A stretch of DNA of 64,000 nt from Paracyclopina nana (lineage: Eukaryota; Arthropoda; Copepoda; Cyclopoida; Cyclopettidae): contig JAGUCH010000002.1 of NCBI GenBank assembly GCA_019096065.1, positions 3,298,501 through 3,362,500 of the forward strand, in the 5' to 3' direction. Position 1 is the stretch's first letter. Every line of letters starts with the position of its first letter. The notes under the pieces were generated by a model. It saw only the letters and a program-made list of their open reading frames with translations, was not told the DNA's origin and searched no databases. Shown here one piece after another: positions 38,301-53,346 of this stretch. A program made the position numbers and the translations under genes.

Positions 38301-39861
38301 GGGCAGATAAAAATTCTTACTAACAATGCCAGATAGCTCTTGCTCAAGTATTTTAGCTTTTTGGTAACTGGGAGCTGACTTGAAAAGTTCATTCATTGAC
38401 AGGATAACTTGACAATGAGTTATTTTCTGGTGTGCGACGGTCACACCCTCTGAAGCCTAGGATGGTTAGCATCGGCTTCATGGTCGCGGTACCGTTCGCA
38501 GCCTCCGGGTGCTGGCCGGATGTCTACCCGCCTTGGACCCAAAGCCGCAGCCTCGGTGCTCCAACTCTGGCAAGATACATCACATGGCAAGCTTCTGTGC
38601 TGTAGACCAGTGATTGGGCTTCCTACCCACGTCCTCAACGGCCTCAACAGCCTCGGACCAGGATGCATAACTGCCCAGGAAACCTCTATACAAGTTATGG
38701 TCGAACAAAGTCAAACAAGGTTGTCTTATTCACTCAGCTTTTAACACCACACAAATTAATGGCAGCAAATACAAAGAAATAAGTACTGCAGTAAATATTC
38801 TTGTGGCCATCTTCTTCATGCCTCAGCACACTTTGGAGAACTTTGGTGGGACAATAGCAGGGCAGAGCTCACTCAATGGGCCATGTGCACTTGGTCCATG
38901 TCTTGTTTCTCTGAAGTCCCCCATCCAACTCCCCGAGTCTTCTCCTTCTTCTCCACTCGATGCATCACAGCAAGTTCCATCAGCTTCCATCTGCTTCTCT
39001 CCGTTATCATGCAGCTGCAGGTCCTCTCTATGTAGCAGCTAGCAACTCCTCCACACAATGGCTAGCAACTTCTCCACTTCAAGGTCAGGTGAATTGCCAT
39101 AGGTAAGGCTCAACGCATAGGTAGTAGCAGCAGCAGCAGCAACAATCAGAGAGTTGGAGGAGATGAAAAGGTGTTTTTTAAGAAGGGAGGTTTTGTGATT
39201 TTGAGGTGGTGATGTAGCGGTGAATGGGCAACCTTCCGGACTTCTGGCAGCTCCACGGGCTCCACGGTTTCCACAGGTTCCACTGGAGGGGTCCAATCAA
39301 GTCCTATTCTGGTCGTAACGTGCACCAGAGACATGATGTACTTATTGCCCATCATTTCCTCACTGTGCAAGAGTCCAATAAGCTCTGTAGAGCTTGGGTC
39401 CAAGTCAAACCTTTTGCTTCATCTGCCACAATGCTATTTATAGTAATGTCAAATTCTTCAAAATAAATATTAAATTCCTTTTTGATTTCCTGATTGACCT
39501 CAACGGCATTCAAAGTTCTGAAACATGAATCATTCGGCTTCATGTAAGAAAAAAAGAGAAAAAGTCTTTTGCACTTCTCTGTCAATCCCCATGGATTGTA
39601 TCCATCAGGACAGATGGTCACAGAAGGAAATGGCAAGTTCCTCACTGACAATGAAGTTGAGTCAATAGTTGTTACAACTGGATTGTCAGCCCACTCAGCA
39701 AACAATTCTTTGCAAACCAGTCCTGCTGCGGTTAATCCAAAAATGAGCAAAATGCTCCATGTTATTTTCATAGGAATGCTCTTAGAAGGAGCAACATATT
39801 GCACCCCATGCAACGAGGACTCTTCACAAAAAGTTTGAATAGGGTGACTTTTTTGCACCAT
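29375..39861 (-). CDS. Degenerin/ENaC-type sodium channel, enlarged by two mobile elements
   Basis: Amiloride-sensitive sodium channel family (pickpocket-like). Exons in transcript order: 39364-39861, 37250-38426, 29849-30243, 29541-29793 and 29375-29490; spliced this way it encodes 812 residues. Start motif FCEESSLHGVQYV, first membrane helix ITWSILLIFGLTAAGLV, then FPSVTICPDGYNPWG, a very large Cys-rich extracellular loop, and CQFECMWKKARKLTNCVPWY. Near the end is LASIGGSLGLFCGMSILSVFEI, containing the pore/second-helix GxS-type motif and the typical family sequence. The splice between the first two exons spans a 927-bp solo-LTR-like insertion and is unproven; without it, reading hits a stop 3 codons after the junction. 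The second intron (30244-37249) carries a 6.9-kb foldback composite. Family certain, functionality uncertain. Confidence 0.85.
30319..31812. repeat. Hairpin satellite with ~146-bp units (2 forward, 6 reverse)
   Basis: The left arm begins TTTTAAAACCTTAAAATTTC and the right end is its near-perfect complement. Next to the left arm are about two units containing CCAATGCAGAATGATCCC in forward orientation (from about 30474). From about 30800 about six copies run in reverse orientation with a period near 146 bp (TTAAGTATTAGGATTGTC recurs near 30843, 30989, 31134, 31281, 31424 and 31571). The array is a foldback in which one arm has expanded more than the other. Confidence 0.9.
31813..32165. repeat. 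Left copy of ~350-bp inner inverted repeat
   Basis: Starts GGGGATGGCCATAAAAAAAC and runs through GAGCTGAATTTTTGTGAACA. The complement is at 36829-37185 with very few differences. Beyond it, related but divergent units (AAGCCTCAACCAAATGAGCT, then AGACCTCAACCAAATGAGCT) continue inward, so the arm itself is built from tandem units. Confidence 0.88.
32590..36665. repeat. Direction-switching array of CCTTGGATCGAC / GTCGATCCAAGG units
   Basis: Tens of degenerate units around CAGTCCTTGGATCGACAACG, spaced about 35-50 bp apart. Orientation flips repeatedly. Forward blocks lie about 32590-32860, 33600-33740 and 35240-35790; reverse blocks about 32870-33010, 33450-33590, 33880-34140, 35080-35215, 35800-36175 and 36475-36665. 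Adjacent forward and reverse blocks can fold into long hairpins. AT-rich non-repeat stretches lie between (33010-33440, 36180-36470). Confidence 0.85.
34145..35070. mobile_element. Solo-LTR-like element, copy 1 (nested)
   Basis: A 926-bp sequence with ends TGGTGTGCGACGG...TTGCCCATCA (TG...CA) flanked by a 4-bp duplication GCCA (34141-34144 and 35071-35074). It is nearly identical to the copy at 38428-39354. No internal retroelement coding region is present, so a solo LTR left by recombination is the simplest reading; a non-autonomous element is the alternative. It interrupts the direction-switching array and so arrived after it. Confidence 0.8.
36829..37185. repeat. Right copy of ~350-bp inner inverted repeat
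   Basis: Reverse complement of 31813-32165 with only scattered mismatches. It abuts the outer terminal repeat (CCATTTGGGCATTTTATATG), whereas on the left the hairpin satellite lies between the two. This suggests the satellite hairpin inserted into or expanded within the left arm only. Confidence 0.88.
38428..39354. mobile_element. Solo-LTR-like element, copy 2, inside a former channel exon
   Basis: A 927-bp near-identical copy of 34145-35070, same orientation, flanked by the 4-bp duplication TTTC (38424-38427 and 39355-39358). Taking out the element and one TTTC restores one uninterrupted reading frame across the channel exon (…DSC TVRK ITHC…). On the gene strand the element ends in CACACCA, and with the G of the duplication this makes a CAG acceptor; a GTGAGG donor lies 9 bases before the insertion. 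Confidence 0.85.
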
Positions 39862-41101
39862 AGCTTAAAACTTGTTGAGTAAAAGCTGACAAGCAACTGA
39901 ACCTAATTCTATGATGATGGTTTTATTGATCTGACTACGAAACTAAATTTGTAGCTTTCTTTAACGATCATCACATTGCAACTGCAATTTTTCAAACAAG
40001 CGCACAACTTCAAAACAGTTAAAGGACATTAGCTAATAAGGGTAATCGACCCTTGTAAATTACACAAGGGCCATGCATGGTTAAGTGTAGCCAACAAAAG
40101 GGAAAATCATGCGAGCAATATCTACTACGACTTTCTTTTAGGCTTCTCAAAAAAACATCAACTTAGTCAGTAAGTGAAAAAAAATAGAAATGAATCCTAC
40201 CTTGTTTAACAACACAATTCAGCCAAAATCGAAAGCCAAATCTTCATATTCACCAAGCCCTCGCCATACACAGTCAGCTATCGAATAGCTAGTTTAGCTA
40301 CTGTCTACTGAGCTGAAACTGAACTGAATGAGACAATGAGTCCTTGTCTCAGCTTTCGATGGGCGTCTACGCCTAGAATACTTCTTAGCAAAATGTTGAG
40401 TCGAGGGCGCTAATGCAGCCTACTGCATAAGAAAAGCGGGAAATTCAAATTCAAACTTTTGCGCCATTTTTTTAGTGCGCACATGGGCGGAGCCTGCTAA
40501 AATAGCTTTTCCAGATTGAGACGTTACTTGAGAATTATTGGCCCAGGTTGGCTTTTTTCATGAAACAGTGGCTATTTCATAAAACTAGAAAAAATATGAC
40601 AAATACAGCTCTCGTGCCGCTCCTTTTTTCGTCAGCAGCCCCGCTATAGTATAGTCAGCCGAAGTGGCGAAGTGCAAAAGTACAGCTGTGATAGTGACCT
40701 TGTGTTCTAGACAATCCTGGGAACGACGTTTTTGTCTGTTTTGGAGGCCAGCTCAGCTAGATGAGATCGCCTTAGCTAGCGGCTTCATCAGCACTTGAGC
40801 GTCACCAAAGCCTGACCCGTGATCGCTGGATTTATTTGCCGATTTGACAATTTTGATTTTCAAAATGAAGTTTTGGACTTAATATTCAAGGAGTAAGTAA
40901 TTTTCTCTCATTTCTGGTTTCTGAATAACTTATAACATAGAGCAGTTATTATTGTTGAGATTTTTTTAGTTTATTTGTCAATGCTTTAGGTTAGTTTTTC
41001 ACATCCCAAGGGAACATAGCTTAGGTAAAGCTTAATTTGTCTCCCAGCTGATCCAACTCTGCATAGCACCCAGCTGAAATGAGCACTCTATAAATTCAAG
41101 G
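39862..41101. promoter_or_regulatory. Upstream region of the channel gene and 3' side of the EGF gene
   Basis: 1.24 kb without a supported gene. It lies upstream of the channel ATG (39861, minus strand) and downstream of the stop codon of the EGF/CCP protein (41102, minus strand), so it should hold the channel promoter and a 3' UTR. The part 40230-40840 is less AT-rich. No repeat or RNA gene stands out. Confidence 0.35.
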
Positions 41102-46022
<4,921 letters not shown>

Positions 46023-48636
46023 GTTGTTTACATCGAGAAATGCACAAGAGGAATGCGATATATTCAGATTTTCTTGCCGTATGTGAGATTCATCATCTGA
46101 AAAAGAGTCTGAATTTCAATTGAAGAAAATTATTCCCAGTTAAGTTTCTAAATCCATAAGTGTCTTGATTAAAGGAGCAAAAGCCATGTATCAGCTCCCC
46201 TCAGTTTCTGGCTTGATTTCAACTTGTTTTCCTAGCAATAAATTCACAAGGTGGAAGTGTTGAGTAATAAATTAGTATTGAGTTTCTCTCCTTGATGAAT
46301 TTGGAAGTGCCCAGATAATGTTGTGAATCAAAGCAAGAATGTGCAAAGTAGGAAGGAAACTGAGTTAAATCAGTGAGGCTAGAATATTTTGAGTTTATCG
46401 CGGCTCAGAGATGAAGCTCCTTTCTGCCGGATTGCTTTAATATGGCCCCCATCTGACTTAAGCTCAGCTTGAAGTTTTTGCAAGCCAATGATCCCATCCC
46501 TTATTTGGTTTGCTGGCCAGAAAAAAACTACTGTGCTTTATGATGAATTCCATTTAGGGATCTCATTAATATGCACCCTCTTGTTGAGATTATCATGACC
46601 TGATTATTCAAAATAGAAATTGAAATCTTTTATGGTAGTGCTCTTTGTTATCTTGAAATCATGCAAAAAAAAAAACCGGCATAAGATGGCCATTCATATT
46701 TCCTCATTTTCTATTTATCTAGCATGTTTTAAAAACGCTAAAATTGATTGCGTGAAATTCTTCGTAAATCTCAAATTGCTACCTTGAAGCATTAAATATT
46801 TGGGGTGCTTCACTAAACAAGTAGATCGACGATGTTAAGATTCAGTAACATTTCAGATTTGGATCAATCAGCAAAATCTTGATGCTTTACACTCAGCAAT
46901 TTTAAGGGGGAAGAAAAAACTTGCTTGAACTTTACCTTATTTTTCTTAGCTGGTCATTTCAGTACAGCACACTCACACACACTGCTAAATGTAAGTGAGG
47001 AAATGTTATGACTGAAGTTTCTTCCCTCAGCTGATGATGATTGCAATGCTGAAAGGTAACTAGTCAAGCAATTTTCAACGTAGCTTGAAGAAAATCTTCT
47101 CGAGCTCTGTATGAAACAAGTCGCTCACATGCGCAAAGTTGTTACATCTCGGGGTGAGAAGTCGGCAAATGCAATAATGCTCAGTTATAGGCTTCAAAAT
47201 AGGGCATGGCATTTGACGGAAAAATTCACAGTTTTCACAATCTCCGCTGTAAAATTGATGCTTACAGGGGTAAATATTTTTCATCACTTTTTATGGGTTA
47301 TATAACTTTTTACGTTGTTTATGATGTATCTTTCTCAGCTGAATTGCATCATAATAATTATTTAATCTTATGGCGAAAAAGGCTTAAAAAGTAAGCTTGA
47401 CCGAGATTTGGCCCAGCCCTAACTGGGGCTGAAACACAGAATTAAAGGCGTGTTCATTTGAGCATCTCCATCTTTATTACCTTTCTATTCATAGCTCTCG
47501 ACTTTAGCACAAATGTACTTAACCACAGGGAAAAATGTTGCGCTGCTACGAGCCCACTATTTGCTTAGCCTAATTCTTTACGCAGACAATTTAATTACTT
47601 GCAAGAATTTTAAAAGAAAATGAGCATTTTTAGGGGCCGAAAAGCAAGGTTTTCTCATTTCACAAGCACTTAGACTAAAGAAATTTGTTGCTGCATCTTT
47701 TTCAGTCAGCACTACGAGAATTAATTGATGTACCCAATTACGCAACGAGCAAAGAATCCTGGCAACTTAAAAATTCCCAAGAATGCAAAACTCAACAAAT
47801 TACTTTGAAAAAATAAAAGAAATATGTATCATACTATACTTTAAAACAAGGGTGGTTCAGAATCTTTAATCTTTACTGGATGGAAAAAGTAAAAATGCAA
47901 AAATAAACATTTTTAAGATTTTAACTGTGAGGTTTTGACTTCATCGCATTCTCTTTTATTCCAAAAAAAAGATACGATTTTGTAGGAAAAACTAGAGTCA
48001 TCATGCATGCTTGGTTTTTTGCGAGAAGTGTCTACTGTTGACTCAATAAACAATTTGAGATTGGTGACTGTGCTTACTGACAAGTTTTTATTTGCTGAAA
48101 AAGTCGAAGAGTGCAGCCTTTATCACATGATAGCTGGTTACATTTTGAAGGAAAATCTGCTATTTAGACATGCATCTCGTAAATTGGGGAAATTCCTGAT
48201 GATCACGCCCATATCATCCATCATTTTATGACTCTTTCCACATTTTGAGCTAAACTTTCCAAATAGTTCATTTTGCCATGACCTTATGCAAATTGGACAA
48301 TTGTGAATGAAAAAACAATTAACCAATGCACGCTGTCATTTCTACTTTTAAAATATGACCATTTACGTGACTTAACCGCATATCACTTATTTGTCTGAGG
48401 GAGGTTCTGTGATTTAAATGGTCAATTGTTCCGTCCTGTTGCGTGGCAGGATGTTTTCCTTGAAATTCAGTGTTGTCAGATTAGCTCCACTTATATCTAA
48501 ACTTATTTGGCATTTTTTATTTGTTTTAGACTATCTTTCGTAAAATAAGCCTTTTTCACCGTGAAAGTGAAGTCTGCTGATTTCAGTGATTTGGCGAGGC
48601 TTTAGAATCAACAAAACTCAACAAAATCGTATTAAA
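46023..48636. other. 2.6-kb intergenic region between divergent genes
   Basis: Separates the EGF/CCP gene (-) and SRP68 (+). No convincing gene. A 70-residue Cys-containing open frame on the minus strand (47075-47287) has no recognised family, neighbouring exon or promoter support. The rest is AT-rich. It should hold the promoters of both flanking genes. Confidence 0.4.
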
Positions 48637-50878
48637 ATGGTTGAAGAGGCCCCTAAGGCAAGCTTTTTAAGTTCCACAGTTTTTTTAAGAAGAAATTGTG
48701 CAATTTGCTTTGATTTACGTGCATTCAGTGTGAATTGTTTTTATGTCAATTATTCGGTGTCATTTCTTAAAGCAAAAAGTCAATTTTCCGCGAAATCGCC
48801 ATGTGTCACAGCCTAATTAGAGTAAACTATCCTTTTGTGCGTCTTTAATTTTGTTGTTGTTTACTATAAATTGCAGAATGATAATGAGGAAACTCCCGAG
48901 GCCGGAGAAGAGATCGAGGCCTCACTGAGTGCAACTGGGTCAGTGATTTTGTCGCTGAAATTGCTTCCAATGACCAAAATCTTGCATGCTAAGCATGGTT
49001 TGCGTCACGGCGATTACCAACGTTATCGTGGCTACTGTGCCAGGCGATTGGCCAGGTTGAGAAAAGTGCTCAAAATGGTCCAAGGCGAGCGCAAAAAGTT
49101 CACCAAAAAAGAGGTGACTAACGAGATCCTCGAATTGGCTTCTACTCAGCCAAACGAGATCTCGAATGAGGCCAAGCACCTCCAAATTCCGCTCATGAGT
49201 GCTGAAAGGGCTTGGGGTTACGCTATGCAATTGAAATTTGAAATGAACACTGATCCGAGGAAGAAGTACCACATGATCACAAGGTACAGTATTCACCTTA
49301 ACTTGTAGTCTAATTTCTAATTTTCTATTTTTTGTGTGTGTTCAAGGCTGAGGAAGGCCAAGACTCATGCTGAGCAGCTGGAACAGCTTTGCTCCTCTTC
49401 GACTGTAGTCGATGCTCGGTCAAAGCTCGAGGCTCAAGCTTATGCTTTTTGGCTCACCGGAACTTTGGCCTTTGAAACGGCTCAATGGGCTGATGCCATG
49501 AAGGCGTTTAACCAGGCGAAAGCCATCTACGAAAAATTGGCGTCAACTCTGAACGAGGAGGAGTCGGCTGTGTATCAAGCAAGGATTGATGAGATTGCCC
49601 CGAGTCTTCGCTATTGCGCTTATAACATTGGCGATGCTTCAGCTAAGCAAGATCTTCTAGCCATGCGAGGCCAAGGATTGACTGATCTGGATGACTTGAT
49701 CAACCAGACAAGAGAACAACAGGCTGCTACGCTCCAGGTAAATTAAACATTGATTTGATCACGAATGCTTGTCACAATAGTTATTTTTTTTACTTTTTCA
49801 AAGGAAGTGGAATGGAGAGGCCGAAAAATGGCGGTGAAGCAAGAAAAAGTCCGGTTGTTCCTCCTGAGAGAACAGGAATTCGTAGAGTCGGAGATTCAAG
49901 GCAAAAATAACGAGGAGAAGATTTCTGCCTACGAAAGTTTCTTGTTGGATTGCAAGGACGCCATTCAAACTTTGAGGGATGATTTGATCGAAGATCCTGG
50001 ATTCAGAAACAGACAACAAGCCGACGAAGGACCTGTCTCTCCTATGCATTTCTTGTATACTTATTTGACGTACTTCAAGTGAGTCCTAATTTTAAAATTA
50101 CGATAGGTTTTTTTTCTAAGTTTGAGCATTTCTTTTAAGGTGCACCAAGACGATTGATAGGAACTATGTAATCATCGAGGAGATGAAGAGCGTAGTTAAT
50201 GGAGAAAAAGAGGTAGAAAAGGGCAAGAAGCCGGTGAAACCTCAAGATTTGGTGAGGTTGTACGACACCGTTATTCAAAACTACAACGAGGTGCCACAAT
50301 TGGCTGGATTGGAGGAGGATTTGGCACTCAAGCAGGAGATGGAGGCCAAAATTGTCTGCTGCAAGGCTCACAAGTGCTACTTCATTGCTTTGACCTACTT
50401 GCAAGGGCAAAAGTGGCCTGAAGCTCGGGCCTTGTTCCAGAGGGCCACCACTTATGCCCACAAGGCCAAGAATGACAACATCCTTCCAGAGGCCATGAGG
50501 TCAGAGATGGGCCAACTTATGCAGCTGATTGAAAGCAAGCAATTCATGGCTCATGCCAACTCCATCCTGGAATCTGAAGGCTCAGCCACTCCCGATGTAA
50601 AGGCCAATCAGGTAGACCCTACCAAGTCCAGTGTGGCCTTGATCGATCGGTTGGACGTGTACTATGAAGATCCCGAACTGACAACCAAGCCCAACTTGAT
50701 CCCATTTCCGCCCAGTTTTGAGCCTGTTCCATGTAAGCCTCTGTTTTTCGACCTGGCTCGAGAGCAAGTGGCCTTCCCCGACTTGGAAAAGAAGATTGGC
50801 AGTCCTGCCAAAGAAGGAGGCCAAGGAGGAGCATCTGGAGGCTGGCTTGGAGGCTGGCTCGGATGGGGCAAAAAATAA
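48637..50878 (+). CDS. Srp68: Signal recognition particle subunit SRP68
   Basis: Protein of the eukaryotic signal recognition particle that binds 7S RNA together with SRP72 and helps target ribosomes to the ER. Exons are 48637-48657, 48877-49283, 49347-49737, 49804-50078 and 50140-50878, giving 610 residues (human about 627). The RNA-binding N-terminus contains HGLRHGDYQRYRGYCARRL. The middle is helical and TPR-like (AQAYAFWLTGTLAFETAQW, KCYFIALTYLQGQKWPEARA), and the C-terminus has CKPLFFDLAREQVAFPDLE followed by a Gly/Trp-rich end. The first intron appears to use a GC donor (CCTAAG then GCAAGC at 48658) and AG acceptor; this makes the frame continuous and no GT donor in phase is near. The 3' end is 117 nt from the TMTC4-like stop codon. 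Confidence 0.94.
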
Positions 50879-50995
50879 GTCCTTGCCTTGGATTTCACAA
50901 TAAAGCTCTTTTTAAAATGCAGAATCGGTTATTTTTAGTGAGTTACATAATACTAAAAACACAAGTGACTAGGTTGGTTTCAAGATTTGACATTT

Positions 50996-53065
50996 TTAAG
51001 GAATGTGAGTTGTCTTGGAATGTTCAAGTTCGGTGGCAGCTTTGTCAAGAGATTCAAGGTTTTTGAGTGCGCTTTGGTTTTGAGGGTTCTTCGCTAAGCA
51101 TTTCTCATACATTTCTTTGGCCTTGTCGAATTTCTTCCATCTGTGGTAGAGCACTCCAAAATTAAGGTAGTAAAGGTCATTGTTTTGCTCCAGCTTCAGA
51201 ACTGTTTCAAAGTTCTCCTCGGCCTTCTCATATTGCTTGGTTTTGCCATAAATGTTGGCAAGGTGAAAGTAAAAGTCTGGTCTCTGAGAGAAAAGGCCAA
51301 TGGCCTTTAAGGCTGCTTGTTCTGCAACGTCATAATGGCCCAACTCGTCCAAAAGTATCACCAAATTTGATTGTGCTGAGAAATGAAGCTCATTCTGGTC
51401 TATGGCCTTTTGGAAGGCCATCACTGCTTGGCCTTGAAGGCCCATTTTTAAGTAGAGGGTTCCTAAGTTAAAATGGCAATCAGGGTACACATCAGACCTC
51501 AGCTCCAAGGCCCTCTTGTAGCTTTTGAGAGCATGCTCAAACTTGTTTAAACTTGTCCTCACTATGCCCAGGTTCATGAAGGCTGCTGCAAATTTGGGGC
51601 TCTTCTGAGTGGCCTTCAAGAGCCATTTTTCAGCCTCTTCATAGTGACCTTTATTTTTGAGCAAATTGCCCAAATTATTCATGGCATGTTCATAGTTGGG
51701 CCAGAGTCTCAAGGCTTGCCTGTAATAGCCTTCAGCCTTGTTGAGGTCTATTTTGGCCAAGTTGTAGAGTACTTTGGCATTCTTGGGACAGACTTTGAGG
51801 CCAGACTTGAACAGGGCATCTTCAGATTGCCACTCAAATCCTCTGTGGAGGCTTTTCAGGCTTAAAATGAGTAAGAGCATGGCAAATAGGGGCTTAGTCA
51901 CCTTTGGCTTTTGTATATGGCCTTCAGCAAAGGCCATAAGTATGGCAAGGCCAAAGATGGACATGTACAAGTTCCTCTCACCAATGACAAAGCCCACTGT
52001 GACCAGAACATTTGCACTGGGTAGGAAAGGAAGTACGGTAAAGGCCAAGGCCAATAAGAGGCCTTTTTTCCTCTTGATCAAAAGTCCAGCTACGATGTAC
52101 CAAAGAAGAAGAATGGCATTGAGTCTGAGGTCACTGGCTTTTTTGATCAGCTGGATGCACCCCATAGCCCAGTCATAACAGAGCCAATCTGGTAGCACTG
52201 CAATCCAAGCATTGAGTGAGTAAAGGTAGTGGAAGTTAACCAGTCTCCAAAATTTGTTTTTGATAAATGCGGCAGGATTGTCTCCTTCCTGAAACCTGGG
52301 TGGTTCAAAGTTCATGATTTTCAATCTTAGGTAAATCAGGCAGGCCAGAAAAGGCCCATAGATGAGGCCAAAGGTCAACATGGCCTTCACTGTCCGACAT
52401 TTCTTGTCGGTGATTAACTCTAGCACAAAAACCATGGGAACAATCATGATTCCCTGTTCTTTGCACATGACACTGATATAAGTCAAAGCCATGATGAGAA
52501 GGATCCTGGATCTGTGACCTTTTGGAGCCTTCACGGACACCAGCAAGGCCAAAAGGCCAAAAAACGCCCATAATAAGTCAGCTCGGCCAACCACTTCACA
52601 TACAGCTTCGGTGTGTACTGGATGAACAGCAAAGTAAAGGCTGGCCTTCAAGGCGAATTCAGGGCTGGTTTTCAGCGCCCTCAGGAGTTTAAAGGCCAAA
52701 ATGCAGTTAAGGCAGTGAATCATAATGTTGATTGCATGGAAACTAAGCGGAGACTCTGAGATGAATAAAGCATTAAGCCTGAATGTCAGAGTAGTCAAAG
52801 GCCGGTAAGATTTGTGGCTGGCCTTTGAGGTCAAATTGGAGCCCCAGAAATCGTGGTCAAACACCTTTGACCAAGGCTGTGAAATGTTAAACACATCGTT
52901 GTTATTGACAATGGCTGGCCGGTCATCGAACACAAAATCACCAAAAAGGCAAGGCAGCCTCACAAAGACCGAAATTAAGGCCACAATAAGTATTGATGTT
53001 TTTTCTGACATTCTTGTTGTTATGATGATCAGAGGTACCAGAGTGACTTTTTTATTGTCAGTCAA
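50996..53065 (-). CDS. Tmtc4: TMTC4-like O-mannosyltransferase, intronless
   Basis: ER membrane protein with N-terminal glycosyltransferase-like helices and C-terminal TPRs; TMTC1-4 attach O-mannose to cadherins. A single exon encodes 689 residues from 53065; a second Met at 53011 (MSEKTS) is an equally possible start. Landmarks are DFVFDDRPAIVNN, SHKSYRPLTTLTFRLN, FAVHPVHTEAV and VVGRADLLWAFF in the catalytic half, then YYLYSLNAW-type DUF1736 sequence (FHYLYSLNAWIAVLPDWLC). About seven TPR units follow (AMNNLGNLLKNKGHYEEAEK, AAFMNLGIVRTSLNKFEHAL). The residues suit TMTC4 best. Lack of introns contrasts with all other large genes here and could mean an ancient retrocopy or intron loss. About 280 bp separates its ATG from that of WDR55, a bidirectional promoter. 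Confidence 0.93.
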   Translation of the reverse strand: MTDNKKVTLVPLIIITTRMSEKTSILIVALISVFVRLPCLFGDFVFDDRPAIVNNNDVFNISQPWSKVFDHDFWGSNLTSKASHKSYRPLTTLTFRLNALFISESPLSFHAINIMIHCLNCILAFKLLRALKTSPEFALKASLYFAVHPVHTEAVCEVVGRADLLWAFFGLLALLVSVKAPKGHRSRILLIMALTYISVMCKEQGIMIVPMVFVLELITDKKCRTVKAMLTFGLIYGPFLACLIYLRLKIMNFEPPRFQEGDNPAAFIKNKFWRLVNFHYLYSLNAWIAVLPDWLCYDWAMGCIQLIKKASDLRLNAILLLWYIVAGLLIKRKKGLLLALAFTVLPFLPSANVLVTVGFVIGERNLYMSIFGLAILMAFAEGHIQKPKVTKPLFAMLLLILSLKSLHRGFEWQSEDALFKSGLKVCPKNAKVLYNLAKIDLNKAEGYYRQALRLWPNYEHAMNNLGNLLKNKGHYEEAEKWLLKATQKSPKFAAAFMNLGIVRTSLNKFEHALKSYKRALELRSDVYPDCHFNLGTLYLKMGLQGQAVMAFQKAIDQNELHFSAQSNLVILLDELGHYDVAEQAALKAIGLFSQRPDFYFHLANIYGKTKQYEKAEENFETVLKLEQNNDLYYLNFGVLYHRWKKFDKAKEMYEKCLAKNPQNQSALKNLESLDKAATELEHSKTTHIP

Positions 53066-53346
53066 CCTTAATTTTGGCGTTTCATATAAGTTTTCTAGGA
53101 TTCTCGTTGGAAATCAGCTTTCACGTGAAATATAGGACAATTATAAAAAGTTTGCCAAAATTGATTTTTTCAACTTTTTTACAAACGAAAACAACGAAAT
53201 ATTTATTTTATTAATGACATTTTTCTTTTTTGGGCAGTAATTTTTGAAGCTCGACTTTTTTTGAATGTTCAGATCTGGCAACACTGGGATCATAACAAAT
53301 TGTAATGGTTTCAAAACAAAGTCGCATGGAAAAATAAAAAGTGAAA
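53066..53346. promoter_or_regulatory. Bidirectional promoter between TMTC4-like gene and WDR55
   Basis: The 281-bp interval between two divergent ATGs. No clear TATA element. Inference from position only. Confidence 0.45.

Noticed and set aside
47075..47287. 70-residue Cys-rich frame on the minus strand
   Set aside because: No signal peptide, no recognisable cysteine pattern, and no supporting exons nearby; likely chance.
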